Below are positions 8,212 through 17,477 of a DNA stretch of 37,958 nt, in pieces. The stretch spans positions 1 to 37,958 of the forward strand of contig JAGGUL010000028.1 of the NCBI GenBank assembly GCA_021158525.1, written 5' to 3'. The position numbers were made by a program, and so were the translations under genes. A model generated the notes under the pieces. The model saw only the letters and a program-made list of their open reading frames with translations. It had not been told where the DNA came from and did not search any database. Each line of letters opens with the position of its first letter. The stretch's first letter is position 1. This DNA comes from Candidatus Hydrothermota bacterium (GTDB taxonomy: Bacteria > Hydrothermota > Hydrothermia > B15-G9 > DRBW01).

Positions 8212-9453
8212 ATGGGATTTGACGTCCTGGGCAATTTTTTGATAGATTTCTTCAGGGAATGTCTGGCGCTGTTCAATTCCCTTGCGCCGTATCTCCTGCT
8301 GGGCTTCCTTGTGGCCGGGATACTGCACGTATTGCTTCCGAGGGACACCGTGGTCAATCACCTGGGCGGGCGGGGGATACTGCCCGTCATCAAGGCGGCT
8401 CTTTTCGGAGTCCCACTTCCCCTCTGTTCCTGCGGAGTGATACCGGTTGCCACTTCGCTGAGAAAAGAGGGAGCATCCAGGGCCTCGGTTCTTTCCTTTC
8501 TGGTCTCCACGCCCACAACAGGCGTGGACTCCATCCTCGCCACATACTCCCTCATGGGCCCTCTCTTCGCCGTTTTCAGGCCGATCACGGCGCTCCTGAT
8601 GGGCATCGGCCTCGGCGGAATAAGCCTTTTGACTGCAGGCCATGAGAATGTCGCCCCCGCTTCGGGAACACCGAGGGGCCAAACTTCCATGGCCAGGAAC
8701 ATAAAGGAGATAGCCGAATACGCTTTCCTCGAACTGCCGGGAGACATCGGAAGATGGGTTGTCATAGGAGTACTGGCCGGAGGTTTTCTTTCCGCTGTGA
8801 TCCCCGGGAACCTCTTTGCCAGGTATCTCGGGAACCCGCTCATCTCTTTTCCGTTAATGATAATAGTGGCTGTTCCGCTCTATGTCTGCGCCACGGGATC
8901 CATTCCCATCGCAGCCGCTCTCATCGCCAAGGGGCTTAACCCGGGAGCTGCCCTTGCTTTTCTGATCGCAGGACCGGCCACGAACACCGTTACCATCACA
9001 GTGGTCGGAAAAATGCTGGGGAGGAGATCCCTCGTGACGTACCTCGTCTCGATAATATTGATGGCCCTCGGTGCGGGCCTCGCCTTCGACCTTTTTTACA
9101 GGTTGCTCGGCGGGAACGCCTTACTGATCACGGGGGCGGGGAGACATCTGCCTCTCTGGCTTCAGATAAGCTCTTCGGTTCTCCTCGCCCTTGTTCTCCT
9201 CAGGGCCTTTTTCAAGAAAACCGAAAAGGAGGAGGTAGACATGGGATTGCTCGTCGAAGTCCCGGACATGAGCTGTCAGCATTGTGTGATGACGATAAAG
9301 AAGGCTCTCTCGAGAATTGAGGGCGTGAGGGAGGTCAAAATAGATCTCGAAAAGAAGATAGTAGGTATCGAGGGGGATGTAGACGAAGAAAAAGTGAGAG
9401 AAGCCATTAGCTCATCGGGTTACACCGTTAAAAGTATCGAAAAGAAGGATTAA
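8212..9453 (+). CDS. COG0701/ArsP-family permease (SO_0444-like) with fused C-terminal HMA domain
   Basis: PLPLCSCGVIPVATSLRKEGAS motif, hydrophobic permease body, and C-terminal VPDMSCQHCVMTIKKALSRIEGV. Confidence 0.88.
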   Translation: MGFDVLGNFLIDFFRECLALFNSLAPYLLLGFLVAGILHVLLPRDTVVNHLGGRGILPVIKAALFGVPLPLCSCGVIPVATSLRKEGASRASVLSFLVSTPTTGVDSILATYSLMGPLFAVFRPITALLMGIGLGGISLLTAGHENVAPASGTPRGQTSMARNIKEIAEYAFLELPGDIGRWVVIGVLAGGFLSAVIPGNLFARYLGNPLISFPLMIIVAVPLYVCATGSIPIAAALIAKGLNPGAALAFLIAGPATNTVTITVVGKMLGRRSLVTYLVSIILMALGAGLAFDLFYRLLGGNALLITGAGRHLPLWLQISSSVLLALVLLRAFFKKTEKEEVDMGLLVEVPDMSCQHCVMTIKKALSRIEGVREVKIDLEKKIVGIEGDVDEEKVREAISSSGYTVKSIEKKD

Positions 9454-9515
9454 CCACGAATATTTCCCAGACCGGGGATCGACCCCGGATAAGAGGCGAA
9501 GCTGAAGTCTGTTTC

Positions 9516-9544
9516 TTGTTAAGATCCGAAGGAGGAATTATAAT
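9516..9544 (+). promoter_or_regulatory. Leaderless-type promoter of pfkA
   Basis: TTGTTA (9516-9521), 17 nt, TATAAT (9539-9544), 6 nt, ATG (9551). Confidence 0.7.
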
Positions 9545-9550
9545 TTTCTC

Positions 9551-10531
9551 ATGCCGAGAAGGGTGAGAAAGATAGGTGTACTTACTTCCGGAGGGGATTC
9601 CCCTGGAATGAACGCTGCGGTCAGGGCGGTCGTGAGGACGGCCCTTGAGGAAGGCCTGAAGATTTTCGGCTTCCAGATGGGCTATCGGGGACTGGTCAAC
9701 GGCATTTTCCGCGAGCTGGATTTCGAGGACGTGGGCGGCATACTGCAGAAAGGCGGCACTTTCTTGCAGACAGCGAGGTTCAAGGAGTTCGAAAGGGAAG
9801 AGGTTCAGGACCAGGCCGTGGACGTGATAGAAGATCTGGAACTGGAATCGCTGATAATAATCGGGGGAGAAGGCTCCATTCACGGGGCTTATGCCCTTTC
9901 GAGAAAGGGCGTGCCGGTCATAGGCATACCTGCGAGTATCGACAACGACATCTACGGCACCGACGATTCCATAGGCGTTGACACGGCTCTCAATACGATA
10001 GTCAGGGCTGTGGACACGATTAAAGATACCGCCTCGTCCCACGGAAGAGCTTTCATAATTGAGGTGATGGGCCACAATTCGGGTTATCTCGCTCTCCTTT
10101 CGGCGATTGCGACAGGTGCAGAGGCGGCCATCATCCCCGAGAAAGAGTTCGATTACAGGACTCTCGCCAAGAGGCTCAACAAGCGCTACAGGGAGGGGCT
10201 TACTAATTCCATAGTCATAGTCTCGGAGGGTGCCGCCAGGGGGTTTCATGTCCTCAAAACACTGAACGAGCTCGGCGTCGATTACGAGCTAAGGGTGACG
10301 GTCCTGGGCCACCTGCAGAGGGGAGGCTCGCCCACCTTTTACGACAGGATAATAGCCAGCAGGTTCGGCTACAGGGCTGTCCATGCTTTTCTTTCGGGGA
10401 AGTCAGGAGTGATGGTGGCCAAGCAGTGCGACAACTATAACCTGGTCTCGCTCGAGGAGGTCGTCAATAACAGGAAGGAAATCCCCGAGGAATATCTAAA
10501 AATGGCGGAAACCCTTATGTGGGAATACTGA
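9551..10531 (+). CDS. pfkA: 6-phosphofructokinase
   Basis: GVLTSGGDSPGMNAAVRAV, IIGGEGSIHGA, PASIDNDIYGTDDSIGVDTALNT, LGHLQRGGSPTFYDR. Confidence 0.93.
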   Translation: MPRRVRKIGVLTSGGDSPGMNAAVRAVVRTALEEGLKIFGFQMGYRGLVNGIFRELDFEDVGGILQKGGTFLQTARFKEFEREEVQDQAVDVIEDLELESLIIIGGEGSIHGAYALSRKGVPVIGIPASIDNDIYGTDDSIGVDTALNTIVRAVDTIKDTASSHGRAFIIEVMGHNSGYLALLSAIATGAEAAIIPEKEFDYRTLAKRLNKRYREGLTNSIVIVSEGAARGFHVLKTLNELGVDYELRVTVLGHLQRGGSPTFYDRIIASRFGYRAVHAFLSGKSGVMVAKQCDNYNLVSLEEVVNNRKEIPEEYLKMAETLMWEY

Positions 10532-12618
10532 TCGAGATGGATGGTCTGCCTTTCAGGATCTCCGAGGAAAGGATTCTCTCTGGGCTCAACGAGGCGCAGA
10601 TAAAAGCCGTCACGACCACCGAGGGGCCAGTGCTCGTTATCGCAGGGGCGGGTTCCGGGAAAACCAGGGTACTCACCCACAGGATAGCTTATCTGATCGG
10701 CGTTAAAAGGGTCTTTCCGGCGAGGATACTCGCCGTCACCTTCACAAACAAAGCCGCGAACGAGATGAAGGAGCGAATTATAGGCCTGCTTTCGAGCGAG
10801 CCCCGCGACCTGTGGATGGGTACATTTCACTCGATCTGCGTGAGAATATTGAGAAAGCATGCCGACAAGGTCGGCTATTCGAGAAATTTCGTGATATACG
10901 ACCGGGGGGATCAGGAAAGTCTGGTCAAGCAGATAGCGCGCGACTTCAGGGACCTCGCAGAGAGACCGAGCTCCCTGGTCAATCGCATAAGCAGGATGAA
11001 GACGGGCCTCAGTCAGGAACTCGATGAGCGAATCCTGCAGATCTACGAAAGGTATCAGATGGAGCTCAAAAGATGCGACGCCATGGATTTCGACGACCTC
11101 CTGCTGAAGGTCCTGGAGCTCTTCGAGTCCCACAGCGAGGTGAGGGACTTCTATGCGGAACGTTTCAAGTACATACACGTCGATGAATATCAGGATACCA
11201 ACAGGGTCCAGTACAAGCTCCTGAGGCATCTGGCATCTCGCCACAGGAACCTTTTTGTCGTGGGAGATGATGACCAGTCCATCTATGCATTCCGCGGTGC
11301 GGACATAAGGAACATACTGGAATTCGAGAGGGACTTCCCGGGCGCCACAGTGATAAGGCTCGAGAAAAACTATCGTTCGACGAGGAAAATCCTGCATGCC
11401 GCTTCGACGCTGATCTCCCACAATATACATAGAAAAGGCAAGACGCTCTGGACCGATAACCCTGAGGGCGAAAAAATTCCTATCTGCGAAACATGGGACG
11501 AGCGGGAAGAGGCGGAAAGGGTTGCGGATATCATATATTCCAGTTCCAGGCCTCCATCCGATTTCCTCGTCCTTTACAGGACCAACGCCCAGAGCAGAGC
11601 CCTCGAGGAAGCGCTCCGCAAATACGGAATACCCTATACCATAGTCGGCGGAATAAAATTTTACGAGCGGAAGGAAATAAAGGACCTTCTTGCCTATCTC
11701 CGGATCATCTTGAATCCCAGAGACGACGTGTCTCTCACCAGAATCATCAACGTGCCGCCGCGGGGAATAGGCAAGACTTCGCTGGAGAGGTTTCAGGAGC
11801 TGGCCTCAAGGAACGGCATAAGTCTTTACGAGGCCCTGAAATATAACCGGGAAATTCCCGGACTCCGGAAGGCCACGAGATCGAAACTGGAGGAATTCCT
11901 CGCCCTCATAGACGAAATCAGGGAAAAATCTGAGGACCTGGATGCCTATGAAGTCCTCTCCGAGGTGATAAACCGCACGGACTATATGGATTATATCTCG
12001 TCGACGGGCCAGCGGTGGGAGGTCGAGTCCAGGCTCGAGAACATCCAGGAATTGCTGGGCTCCGTCGCCGAATTTGTATCAGAGAACGAGGACGGCAGCC
12101 TGGCGGCATATCTCAATTCCGTCTCACTGAAAACGGAGATCGACGACTGGAATCCGGGAGGAGCGGTCACCCTGATGACAGTGCATAACGCGAAGGGGCT
12201 CGAATTTCCAGTGGTGATAATAACCGGCCTCGAGGAGACCGTTTTCCCCCACTTCAACTCCCTCGGATCTCATGAGGAAATAGAAGAGGAGAGGAGGCTA
12301 CTTCACGTGGCCATAACGAGGGCGAAGGAAAAAGTCTATATGACTTTCACAAGGAGGAGGTTCACGCGAAGGGAAAGGGAGCTTAGGCCCTCGAGGTTCC
12401 TGAACGAGCTTCCTCAGGAGGCCGTGCAGTGGATGGGCGGGAGACCCGAGGAAAGCTTCACCCCGAACGACGAGATAAGGAGAGGAGATCTGGTTTTCCA
12501 TCAGATCTTCGGCAGGGGCGAGGTCCTGAAAGTCTACGACGGCAAAGCAAGGGTTCGCTTTCCATCTGTTGGGATCAAAACGCTGGTTCTCGAATACGCC
12601 AAGCTTGTGAAACTATGA
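10519..12618 (+). CDS. UvrD/PcrA-type superfamily 1 DNA helicase
   Basis: GAGSGKTRVLTHRIAYLI, VDEYQDTNRVQ, GDDDQSIYAFRGAD, VALTRAKE-type motif (VAITRAKEKVYMTFTRRR). Confidence 0.95.
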   Translation: MGILIEMDGLPFRISEERILSGLNEAQIKAVTTTEGPVLVIAGAGSGKTRVLTHRIAYLIGVKRVFPARILAVTFTNKAANEMKERIIGLLSSEPRDLWMGTFHSICVRILRKHADKVGYSRNFVIYDRGDQESLVKQIARDFRDLAERPSSLVNRISRMKTGLSQELDERILQIYERYQMELKRCDAMDFDDLLLKVLELFESHSEVRDFYAERFKYIHVDEYQDTNRVQYKLLRHLASRHRNLFVVGDDDQSIYAFRGADIRNILEFERDFPGATVIRLEKNYRSTRKILHAASTLISHNIHRKGKTLWTDNPEGEKIPICETWDEREEAERVADIIYSSSRPPSDFLVLYRTNAQSRALEEALRKYGIPYTIVGGIKFYERKEIKDLLAYLRIILNPRDDVSLTRIINVPPRGIGKTSLERFQELASRNGISLYEALKYNREIPGLRKATRSKLEEFLALIDEIREKSEDLDAYEVLSEVINRTDYMDYISSTGQRWEVESRLENIQELLGSVAEFVSENEDGSLAAYLNSVSLKTEIDDWNPGGAVTLMTVHNAKGLEFPVVIITGLEETVFPHFNSLGSHEEIEEERRLLHVAITRAKEKVYMTFTRRRFTRRERELRPSRFLNELPQEAVQWMGGRPEESFTPNDEIRRGDLVFHQIFGRGEVLKVYDGKARVRFPSVGIKTLVLEYAKLVKL

Positions 12619-13349
12619 GGATAGACAGGGCTTTGATCTTTCACCGTTCCACATCCCCGGGGAGCGGGGCAGTGGATAAAGGTGGCCTCGAGCCTTCTTT
12701 TTTCAAGGAGTATCCACAGGCCCCGCGGGTGGAACTTCCCAGAGAAACTCTGGATGGAGCTGAAAAACTCAGCGCTGTCATAACAAGAAGGCGATCCGTG
12801 AGGGAGTTCTCGCCGGATCCCCTGTCCCTCAATGAGATCTCCGATCTCCTTTACTTTACTATAGGAGTGACGGCGGTCACGGATGCATACGGCATCGAGA
12901 ATTTCCCTCTGAGGGCAGCCCCCTCCGCGGGTGCCCTCGCTCCCATAGAGCTGTATCCGATCTTCTTCAATCCCCCGGAGGGACTGAAGATGGGCATGTA
13001 TCACTATAACGCCCTCAAACATGTCCTGGAGTTCCTCATCGAAGGCGATCTCTCCGAACCCCTCGTGGATGCCTGTCTGGGCCAGGAATTTCTGGCTCGA
13101 GCTCCGATGGCTATCCTTTTCACTGCCGTTTATCCCCGCTCCAGGTGGAAATACGGGATAAGGGCATACAGATATATCCACCTCGACGCCGGTTTTGCCG
13201 GGGAGAACCTCTATCTCGCGGCCACGAGTATGGGGCTCGGGACAGTGGCTATAGGTGCCTTTGACGACGAGAAGCTGTCAGCTCTCTTTGGCTTCGATGA
13301 AGAGGAGCTGCCAATGCTCCTGATGCCCGTCGGAAAAAGACTCTCCTAA
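12615..13349 (+). CDS. Nitroreductase family protein (SagB/ThcOx-like)
   Basis: [26 protein letters not shown] and [33 protein letters not shown] overlap with the helicase stop. Confidence 0.88.
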   Translation: MRIDRALIFHRSTSPGSGAVDKGGLEPSFFKEYPQAPRVELPRETLDGAEKLSAVITRRRSVREFSPDPLSLNEISDLLYFTIGVTAVTDAYGIENFPLRAAPSAGALAPIELYPIFFNPPEGLKMGMYHYNALKHVLEFLIEGDLSEPLVDACLGQEFLARAPMAILFTAVYPRSRWKYGIRAYRYIHLDAGFAGENLYLAATSMGLGTVAIGAFDDEKLSALFGFDEEELPMLLMPVGKRLS

Positions 13350-14797
13350 TCTTCTTTTTGCCATCTCACGTTGAGCTCCCTCGCGGCCCTCGCCTCATCG
13401 AGGCGTCTGACAGGAGTCACGTGAGGAGCCTCGTGCAACACATCGGGGTTTTCCTCGGCTTCCTTCTTGATCTTTATAAGGGCCTCGGCAAAGGCATCGA
13501 GCGTTTCCTTCGTTTCTGTTTCCGTGGGCTCTATCATAAGGGCCTCAGGCACGATCAGCGGAAAGTACACTGTGGGCGCATGAAACCCGTAGTCGAGAAG
13601 CCTCTTCGCCACGTCGAGGGTTCTGACGCCGTATTTTTTCAGGTTTCTTCCCGAAAGCACAAATTCATGCATACAGGTACTCTTATAGGGCAGGTCGTAG
13701 TGCTCCTGTAGCAGAACCCTGAGGTAGTTGGCGTTTATGACGGCGCCCTCGGCAACCTTCCTGAGGCCGTCGGGGCCCATCATCCTGATGTAGACGTAAG
13801 CCTTCACCATCACGTTGAAGTTGCCGAAGAAGGCATGAACCTTCCCTATGGAATCGGGAAAGTCATAGGATAGCTTCAACAGGCCCCCGTCATCGACTAT
13901 ACGGGGGACCGGCAGATAAGGCTCTATCTCCTTTTTCACGCCGACGGGCCCCGAACCCGGCCCACCGCCGCCGTGAGGAGTGGAAAAAGTCTTGTGGAGG
14001 TTGAAGTGCATTATGTCAAAACCCACGTCTCCAGGCCTCACAATGCCGAGCAAGGCGTTCAGGTTCGCGCCGTCCATATACATGAGGGCACCCACATCGT
14101 GAACCATCTCTGAGATCTTGATTATTTCGCTCTCAAAAAGGCCCAGGGTATTGGGATTTGTGACCATGAAAGCAGCCACGTCCTCGTTGAGATTCTGCCT
14201 CAGCACTTCAGGGTCAACGAGGCCGAGCTCGTTGGATTTTATGGTCTTTGTGGAATATCCCGAGAGGGTGACCGAGGCGGGGTTCGTGCCGTGCGCAGAG
14301 TCGGGGATCAGTACATATTTCCTGGGATTGCCCTTCATCTCGTGATACTTTCTGACGAGCATCATGCCCGTCAGCTCGCCGTGGGCACCCGCAGCTGGCT
14401 GAAGGGAAATGGCGTCGAAACCGGATATCTCTTTGAGGAGGTCCTCAAGCTCTTTCATCAACCTGAGGGCGCCCTGCACGGTTGCCTCAGGCTGAAGCGG
14501 ATGGATGTTAAGGAAACCGCTGAGCCGCGCCAGTTCCTCGTTGATCTTGGGATTGTATTTCATCGTACAGGATCCGAGGGGATAAAATCCGTGGTCCACG
14601 TGATAGTTCATCTCCGAAAGTCGAACGAAGTGCCTGACAACCTCGTTCTCTGAGATCTCAGGGAGATCGGGTTTCTTCTTTCTTCTCAGCTGAGGCGGGA
14701 TCAGTGAATCCAATGCTTTTTTTTCGACATCAAGGCCGGGCAGAGTATATCCCCTGCGCCCCGGTCTGGAAATCTCGAAGATCAATTTTTCAGGCAT
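13346..14797 (-). CDS. gcvPB: Glycine dehydrogenase (decarboxylating) subunit 2
   Basis: [51 protein letters not shown]. Confidence 0.95.
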   Translation of the reverse strand: MPEKLIFEISRPGRRGYTLPGLDVEKKALDSLIPPQLRRKKKPDLPEISENEVVRHFVRLSEMNYHVDHGFYPLGSCTMKYNPKINEELARLSGFLNIHPLQPEATVQGALRLMKELEDLLKEISGFDAISLQPAAGAHGELTGMMLVRKYHEMKGNPRKYVLIPDSAHGTNPASVTLSGYSTKTIKSNELGLVDPEVLRQNLNEDVAAFMVTNPNTLGLFESEIIKISEMVHDVGALMYMDGANLNALLGIVRPGDVGFDIMHFNLHKTFSTPHGGGGPGSGPVGVKKEIEPYLPVPRIVDDGGLLKLSYDFPDSIGKVHAFFGNFNVMVKAYVYIRMMGPDGLRKVAEGAVINANYLRVLLQEHYDLPYKSTCMHEFVLSGRNLKKYGVRTLDVAKRLLDYGFHAPTVYFPLIVPEALMIEPTETETKETLDAFAEALIKIKKEAEENPDVLHEAPHVTPVRRLDEARAARELNVRWQKED

Positions 14798-14989
14798 CAG
14801 ATCCTCCTTTTGTCGCTCTATTTTAAATCCGCTTCCATCCGCTTTTCAAGGCTTTTATCGAGCCTCACGTCGCTCAAAAACTCATTCAGCGGAGCTTTTC
14901 TAAAAACCAGAAACTGATATCCCCGCTGGCAAAGCGAAATACGGGCTAAATTTCAATTCATCCCTTAATTTTCCCGTCAGCATATCGTG

Positions 14990-15018
14990 TTGACCTCCGT
15001 CCCGTTTTACTTTAACCT
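14990..15018 (+). promoter_or_regulatory. Leaderless-type promoter
   Basis: TTGACC (14990-14995), 17 nt, TAACCT (15013-15018), 6 nt, ATG (15025). Confidence 0.65.
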
Positions 15019-15024
15019 ACTCTC

Positions 15025-15528
15025 ATGGCTTATAGAGAGCGAAGATGGGAATTTTATCTGGTATTCCTCCTGATTTTGGGGCTTTTCGCCATCGCGATCC
15101 CCAAATTCAAACATGCTCTTGACAGAGCGAGGGAAGCCCAGGTCGTGAGCAACATGCACCTCCTCAAAGCAGCTCTGGAGGAATTTGCCAGCTCCGCAGG
15201 GGGCAGATATCCGATCGACTTCAGCTCGAAGACCTCTGAGGTCTATCCCGAAGCCAAGAGGACATTCTCGGTGGGCGAAAAAATAGAAAACATGGTGAAT
15301 CCTTACACCAAAAAGTCAGGCATCGGAAAGGCTGTGTCCTACCTGAGTCCGGAATCGATGATCCCCGATTCCTTCGGAGTCGGGATGGTGCTCTATATCC
15401 CTGGCAGTCCCATGAAAACGGAAGAATTGACTCCCTGGTGTGACGATTATCTAATCCTGGGCTACGATAAGACCGGCAAGAAGTTATCCTACACCCTCAA
15501 GGGGGACTCGCTGTTACACAAGCCCTGA
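15025..15528 (+). CDS. Pseudopilin-like orphan protein
   Basis: N-terminal hydrophobic helix (EFYLVFLLILGLFAIAIPKF) followed by a pilin-like amphipathic segment REAQVVSNMHLLKAALEEFASSAGGRYP. Confidence 0.55.
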   Translation: MAYRERRWEFYLVFLLILGLFAIAIPKFKHALDRAREAQVVSNMHLLKAALEEFASSAGGRYPIDFSSKTSEVYPEAKRTFSVGEKIENMVNPYTKKSGIGKAVSYLSPESMIPDSFGVGMVLYIPGSPMKTEELTPWCDDYLILGYDKTGKKLSYTLKGDSLLHKP

Positions 15529-15534
15529 GAGGGC

Positions 15535-16782
15535 TCAGCTGCTGAACCTTCCAATGACAAGGGAGGCGTTGTGCCCCCCAAACCCGAAGGAATTTTTCAG
15601 AGCGTATCTGATATTCAGGTCTCTCGAGCCCTCAGGAATGTAATCGAGATCACAGAATTCGTCGCCTTCCTCGAAGTTTCGGGTCATGTGCACTTTGCCT
15701 CTGATTATGGACATCACCGTGGCTATCACCTCTACGCCGCCTGCCGCCCCGAGAAGATGTCCTATCATTGACTTCGTGGAGGATATGGGGATCCGGTAAG
15801 CTCTTTCTCCGAAAAGCCTCTTTATGGCAATGCTCTCGAACTTGTCGTTCAGCTGTGTCGAGGTCCCGTGAGCGTTTACGTAGTCAATATCATCGGGCGA
15901 GAGTCCTGCATCGGCGAGGGCGAGCTTCATGGCCTGATATGCACCCTCTCCTTCAGGAGCCGGTGCTGTTATGTGATAGGCGTCGGCAGTGGCGCCATAG
16001 CCGAGGATCTCCGCGTATATCTTCGCCCCTCTTTTTTCGGCATGCTCGAGCGATTCGAGGACGACCACCCCTGACCCCTCGCTCATGACGAAGCCATCTC
16101 TATTTTTGTCGAAGGGCCTCGACGCCTTATCGGGCTCGGAGTTCCTCGTCGAAAGGGCTCTCATGTTGGAAAAACCGGCCAGGGCTATCTTAACCAGAGG
16201 CGCCTCAGCCCCTCCGGCTATCATAACGTCCGCACTGCCATACCTGATGGCCCTGAAGGATTCTCCGATCGAATGGGTCGAGGAGGCACAGGCAGACACT
16301 ATGCAGAAGTTCGGGCCTTTAAAGCCGTATTCGATCGAGATCTGCCCCGATGCGATATCGGGGATCATCATGGGAACGAGAAAAGGACTGACCTTCTGGG
16401 GACCCACTTCCATCATCTTCGCCGTCTCTTTCTCCAGGATCTCTATGCCACCTATGCCCGAGGAAAGATATACACCCACCCTGTTCAGGTTGAGATCGGA
16501 ATAATCAAGCAGGCCGGAATCCTCGAGGGCCTCCTGAGTGGCATAAAGGGCGTACTGGGCGAACCTGTCCATCCTCCGGACCGTTTTGGGGTTTATTCTC
16601 TTCGTGGGCTCAAAATCCTTTATCTCCCCGGCTATCTGCGAGGGATAGGGTGCAGGATCAAACCTCTCGATTCGCGTGATGCCGTTTTTTCCGGACAGAA
16701 GTGCCTCAAAATAATCTTTGACGTTGTCCCCCAGGGGGGTGATCGCCCCCATTCCGGTGATAACGACCCTTCGGGTGTTCAC
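15535..16782 (-). CDS. fabF: Beta-ketoacyl-ACP synthase II
   Basis: RVVITGMGAITPLG, CIVSACASSTHSIGE, NAHGTSTQLND, GHLLGAAGGVE. Confidence 0.95.
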   Translation of the reverse strand: MNTRRVVITGMGAITPLGDNVKDYFEALLSGKNGITRIERFDPAPYPSQIAGEIKDFEPTKRINPKTVRRMDRFAQYALYATQEALEDSGLLDYSDLNLNRVGVYLSSGIGGIEILEKETAKMMEVGPQKVSPFLVPMMIPDIASGQISIEYGFKGPNFCIVSACASSTHSIGESFRAIRYGSADVMIAGGAEAPLVKIALAGFSNMRALSTRNSEPDKASRPFDKNRDGFVMSEGSGVVVLESLEHAEKRGAKIYAEILGYGATADAYHITAPAPEGEGAYQAMKLALADAGLSPDDIDYVNAHGTSTQLNDKFESIAIKRLFGERAYRIPISSTKSMIGHLLGAAGGVEVIATVMSIIRGKVHMTRNFEEGDEFCDLDYIPEGSRDLNIRYALKNSFGFGGHNASLVIGRFSS

Positions 16783-17015
16783 TACTTGGATTTCTCCTCG
16801 ATGTATTTTACGGCGTCCCCAACCGTTCTGATTTTCTCGGCGTCCTCGTCGGGGATCTCTATGTTGAACTGATTCTCGATCTCCATGACGAGGTCCATAA
16901 CGTCGAGAGAGTCGGCTCCGAGGTCCTCCTGGAAGCGGGCCTCGGGTGTGATGGCATCAGGAGTGACGTTTAATTTATCGATAATGATCTCTTTCAGTCT
17001 TTCGTATGTGTTCAT
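16782..17015 (-). CDS. acpP: Acyl carrier protein
   Basis: [32 protein letters not shown]; start at 17015 with SD AGGAGGAG. Confidence 0.96.
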   Translation of the reverse strand: MNTYERLKEIIIDKLNVTPDAITPEARFQEDLGADSLDVMDLVMEIENQFNIEIPDEDAEKIRTVGDAVKYIEEKSK

Positions 17016-17048
17016 CTTCTCCTCCTTTATTTTGAGAGAACCCCATAA

Positions 17049-17133
17049 TGCCGAGGGGGGGACTCGAACCCCCACGGGATCAACTCCCACTGGGTCCTGA
17101 ACCCAGCGCGTCTGCCAATTCCGCCACCTCGGC
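17049..17133 (-). tRNA. tRNA-Leu (anticodon CAG)
   Basis: Reverse complement GCCGAGGTGGCGGAATTGGCAGACGCGCTGGGTTCAGGACCCAG...GGGGGTTCGAGTCCCCCCCTCGGCA; long variable arm, anticodon CAG. Confidence 0.95.
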
Positions 17134-17143
17134 GTCGGGTCTT

Positions 17144-17173
17144 ATTATATAAATCGAATTCTTCTTCTGTCAA
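17144..17173 (-). promoter_or_regulatory. Promoter upstream of tRNA-Leu (possibly tRNA-Leu/acpP/fabF)
   Basis: TTGACA (rc 17168-17173), 18 nt, TATAAT (rc 17144-17149). Confidence 0.65.
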
Positions 17174-17196
17174 GGAGAGAGACATTCATGAGCAAG

Positions 17197-17225
17197 TTGA
17201 CATATCCTTCGCCCCCTCGTAACAT
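17197..17225 (+). promoter_or_regulatory. Leaderless-type promoter of the DUF1858 gene
   Basis: TTGACA (17197-17202), 17 nt, TAACAT (17220-17225), 6 nt, ATG (17232). Confidence 0.75.
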
Positions 17226-17231
17226 ATAGGC

Positions 17232-17477
17232 ATGGATTTTGAGCTTACAGAGGAAAGCACTATAGAAGAACTCGTAACGAGGTTCCCGCAGACCGTGAAC
17301 GTGTTCATCAAACACGGAATTCCGTGTATCGTCTGCGGCGAACCCCTTTGGGGGACCATCAAGGAAAACGCAGAAAAATATGGCGTTCAGGATATGAACG
17401 CGCTCATGGAAGAGCTGCGGTCCGCCATAGAAGGCGGAACGGGTCTGTTCCTGGGCCTGGATCAGACCTCGAAGTAG
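17232..17477 (+). CDS. DUF1858-type small disulfide/redox protein
   Basis: STIEELVTRFPQTVNVFIKHGIPCIVCG with the CxxC typical of the family. Confidence 0.8.
   Translation: MDFELTEESTIEELVTRFPQTVNVFIKHGIPCIVCGEPLWGTIKENAEKYGVQDMNALMEELRSAIEGGTGLFLGLDQTSK

Noticed and set aside
9454-9500. CCGGGG-ATCGA-CCCCGG small hairpin after the permease gene
   Set aside because: Only a 6-bp stem and no T tract; too weak to call a terminator.
9841-9990. GGEGS rather than GGDGS in the phosphofructokinase active site
   Set aside because: GGE variants occur in known bacterial phosphofructokinases; the retained Gly fits ATP use but does not by itself indicate novelty.
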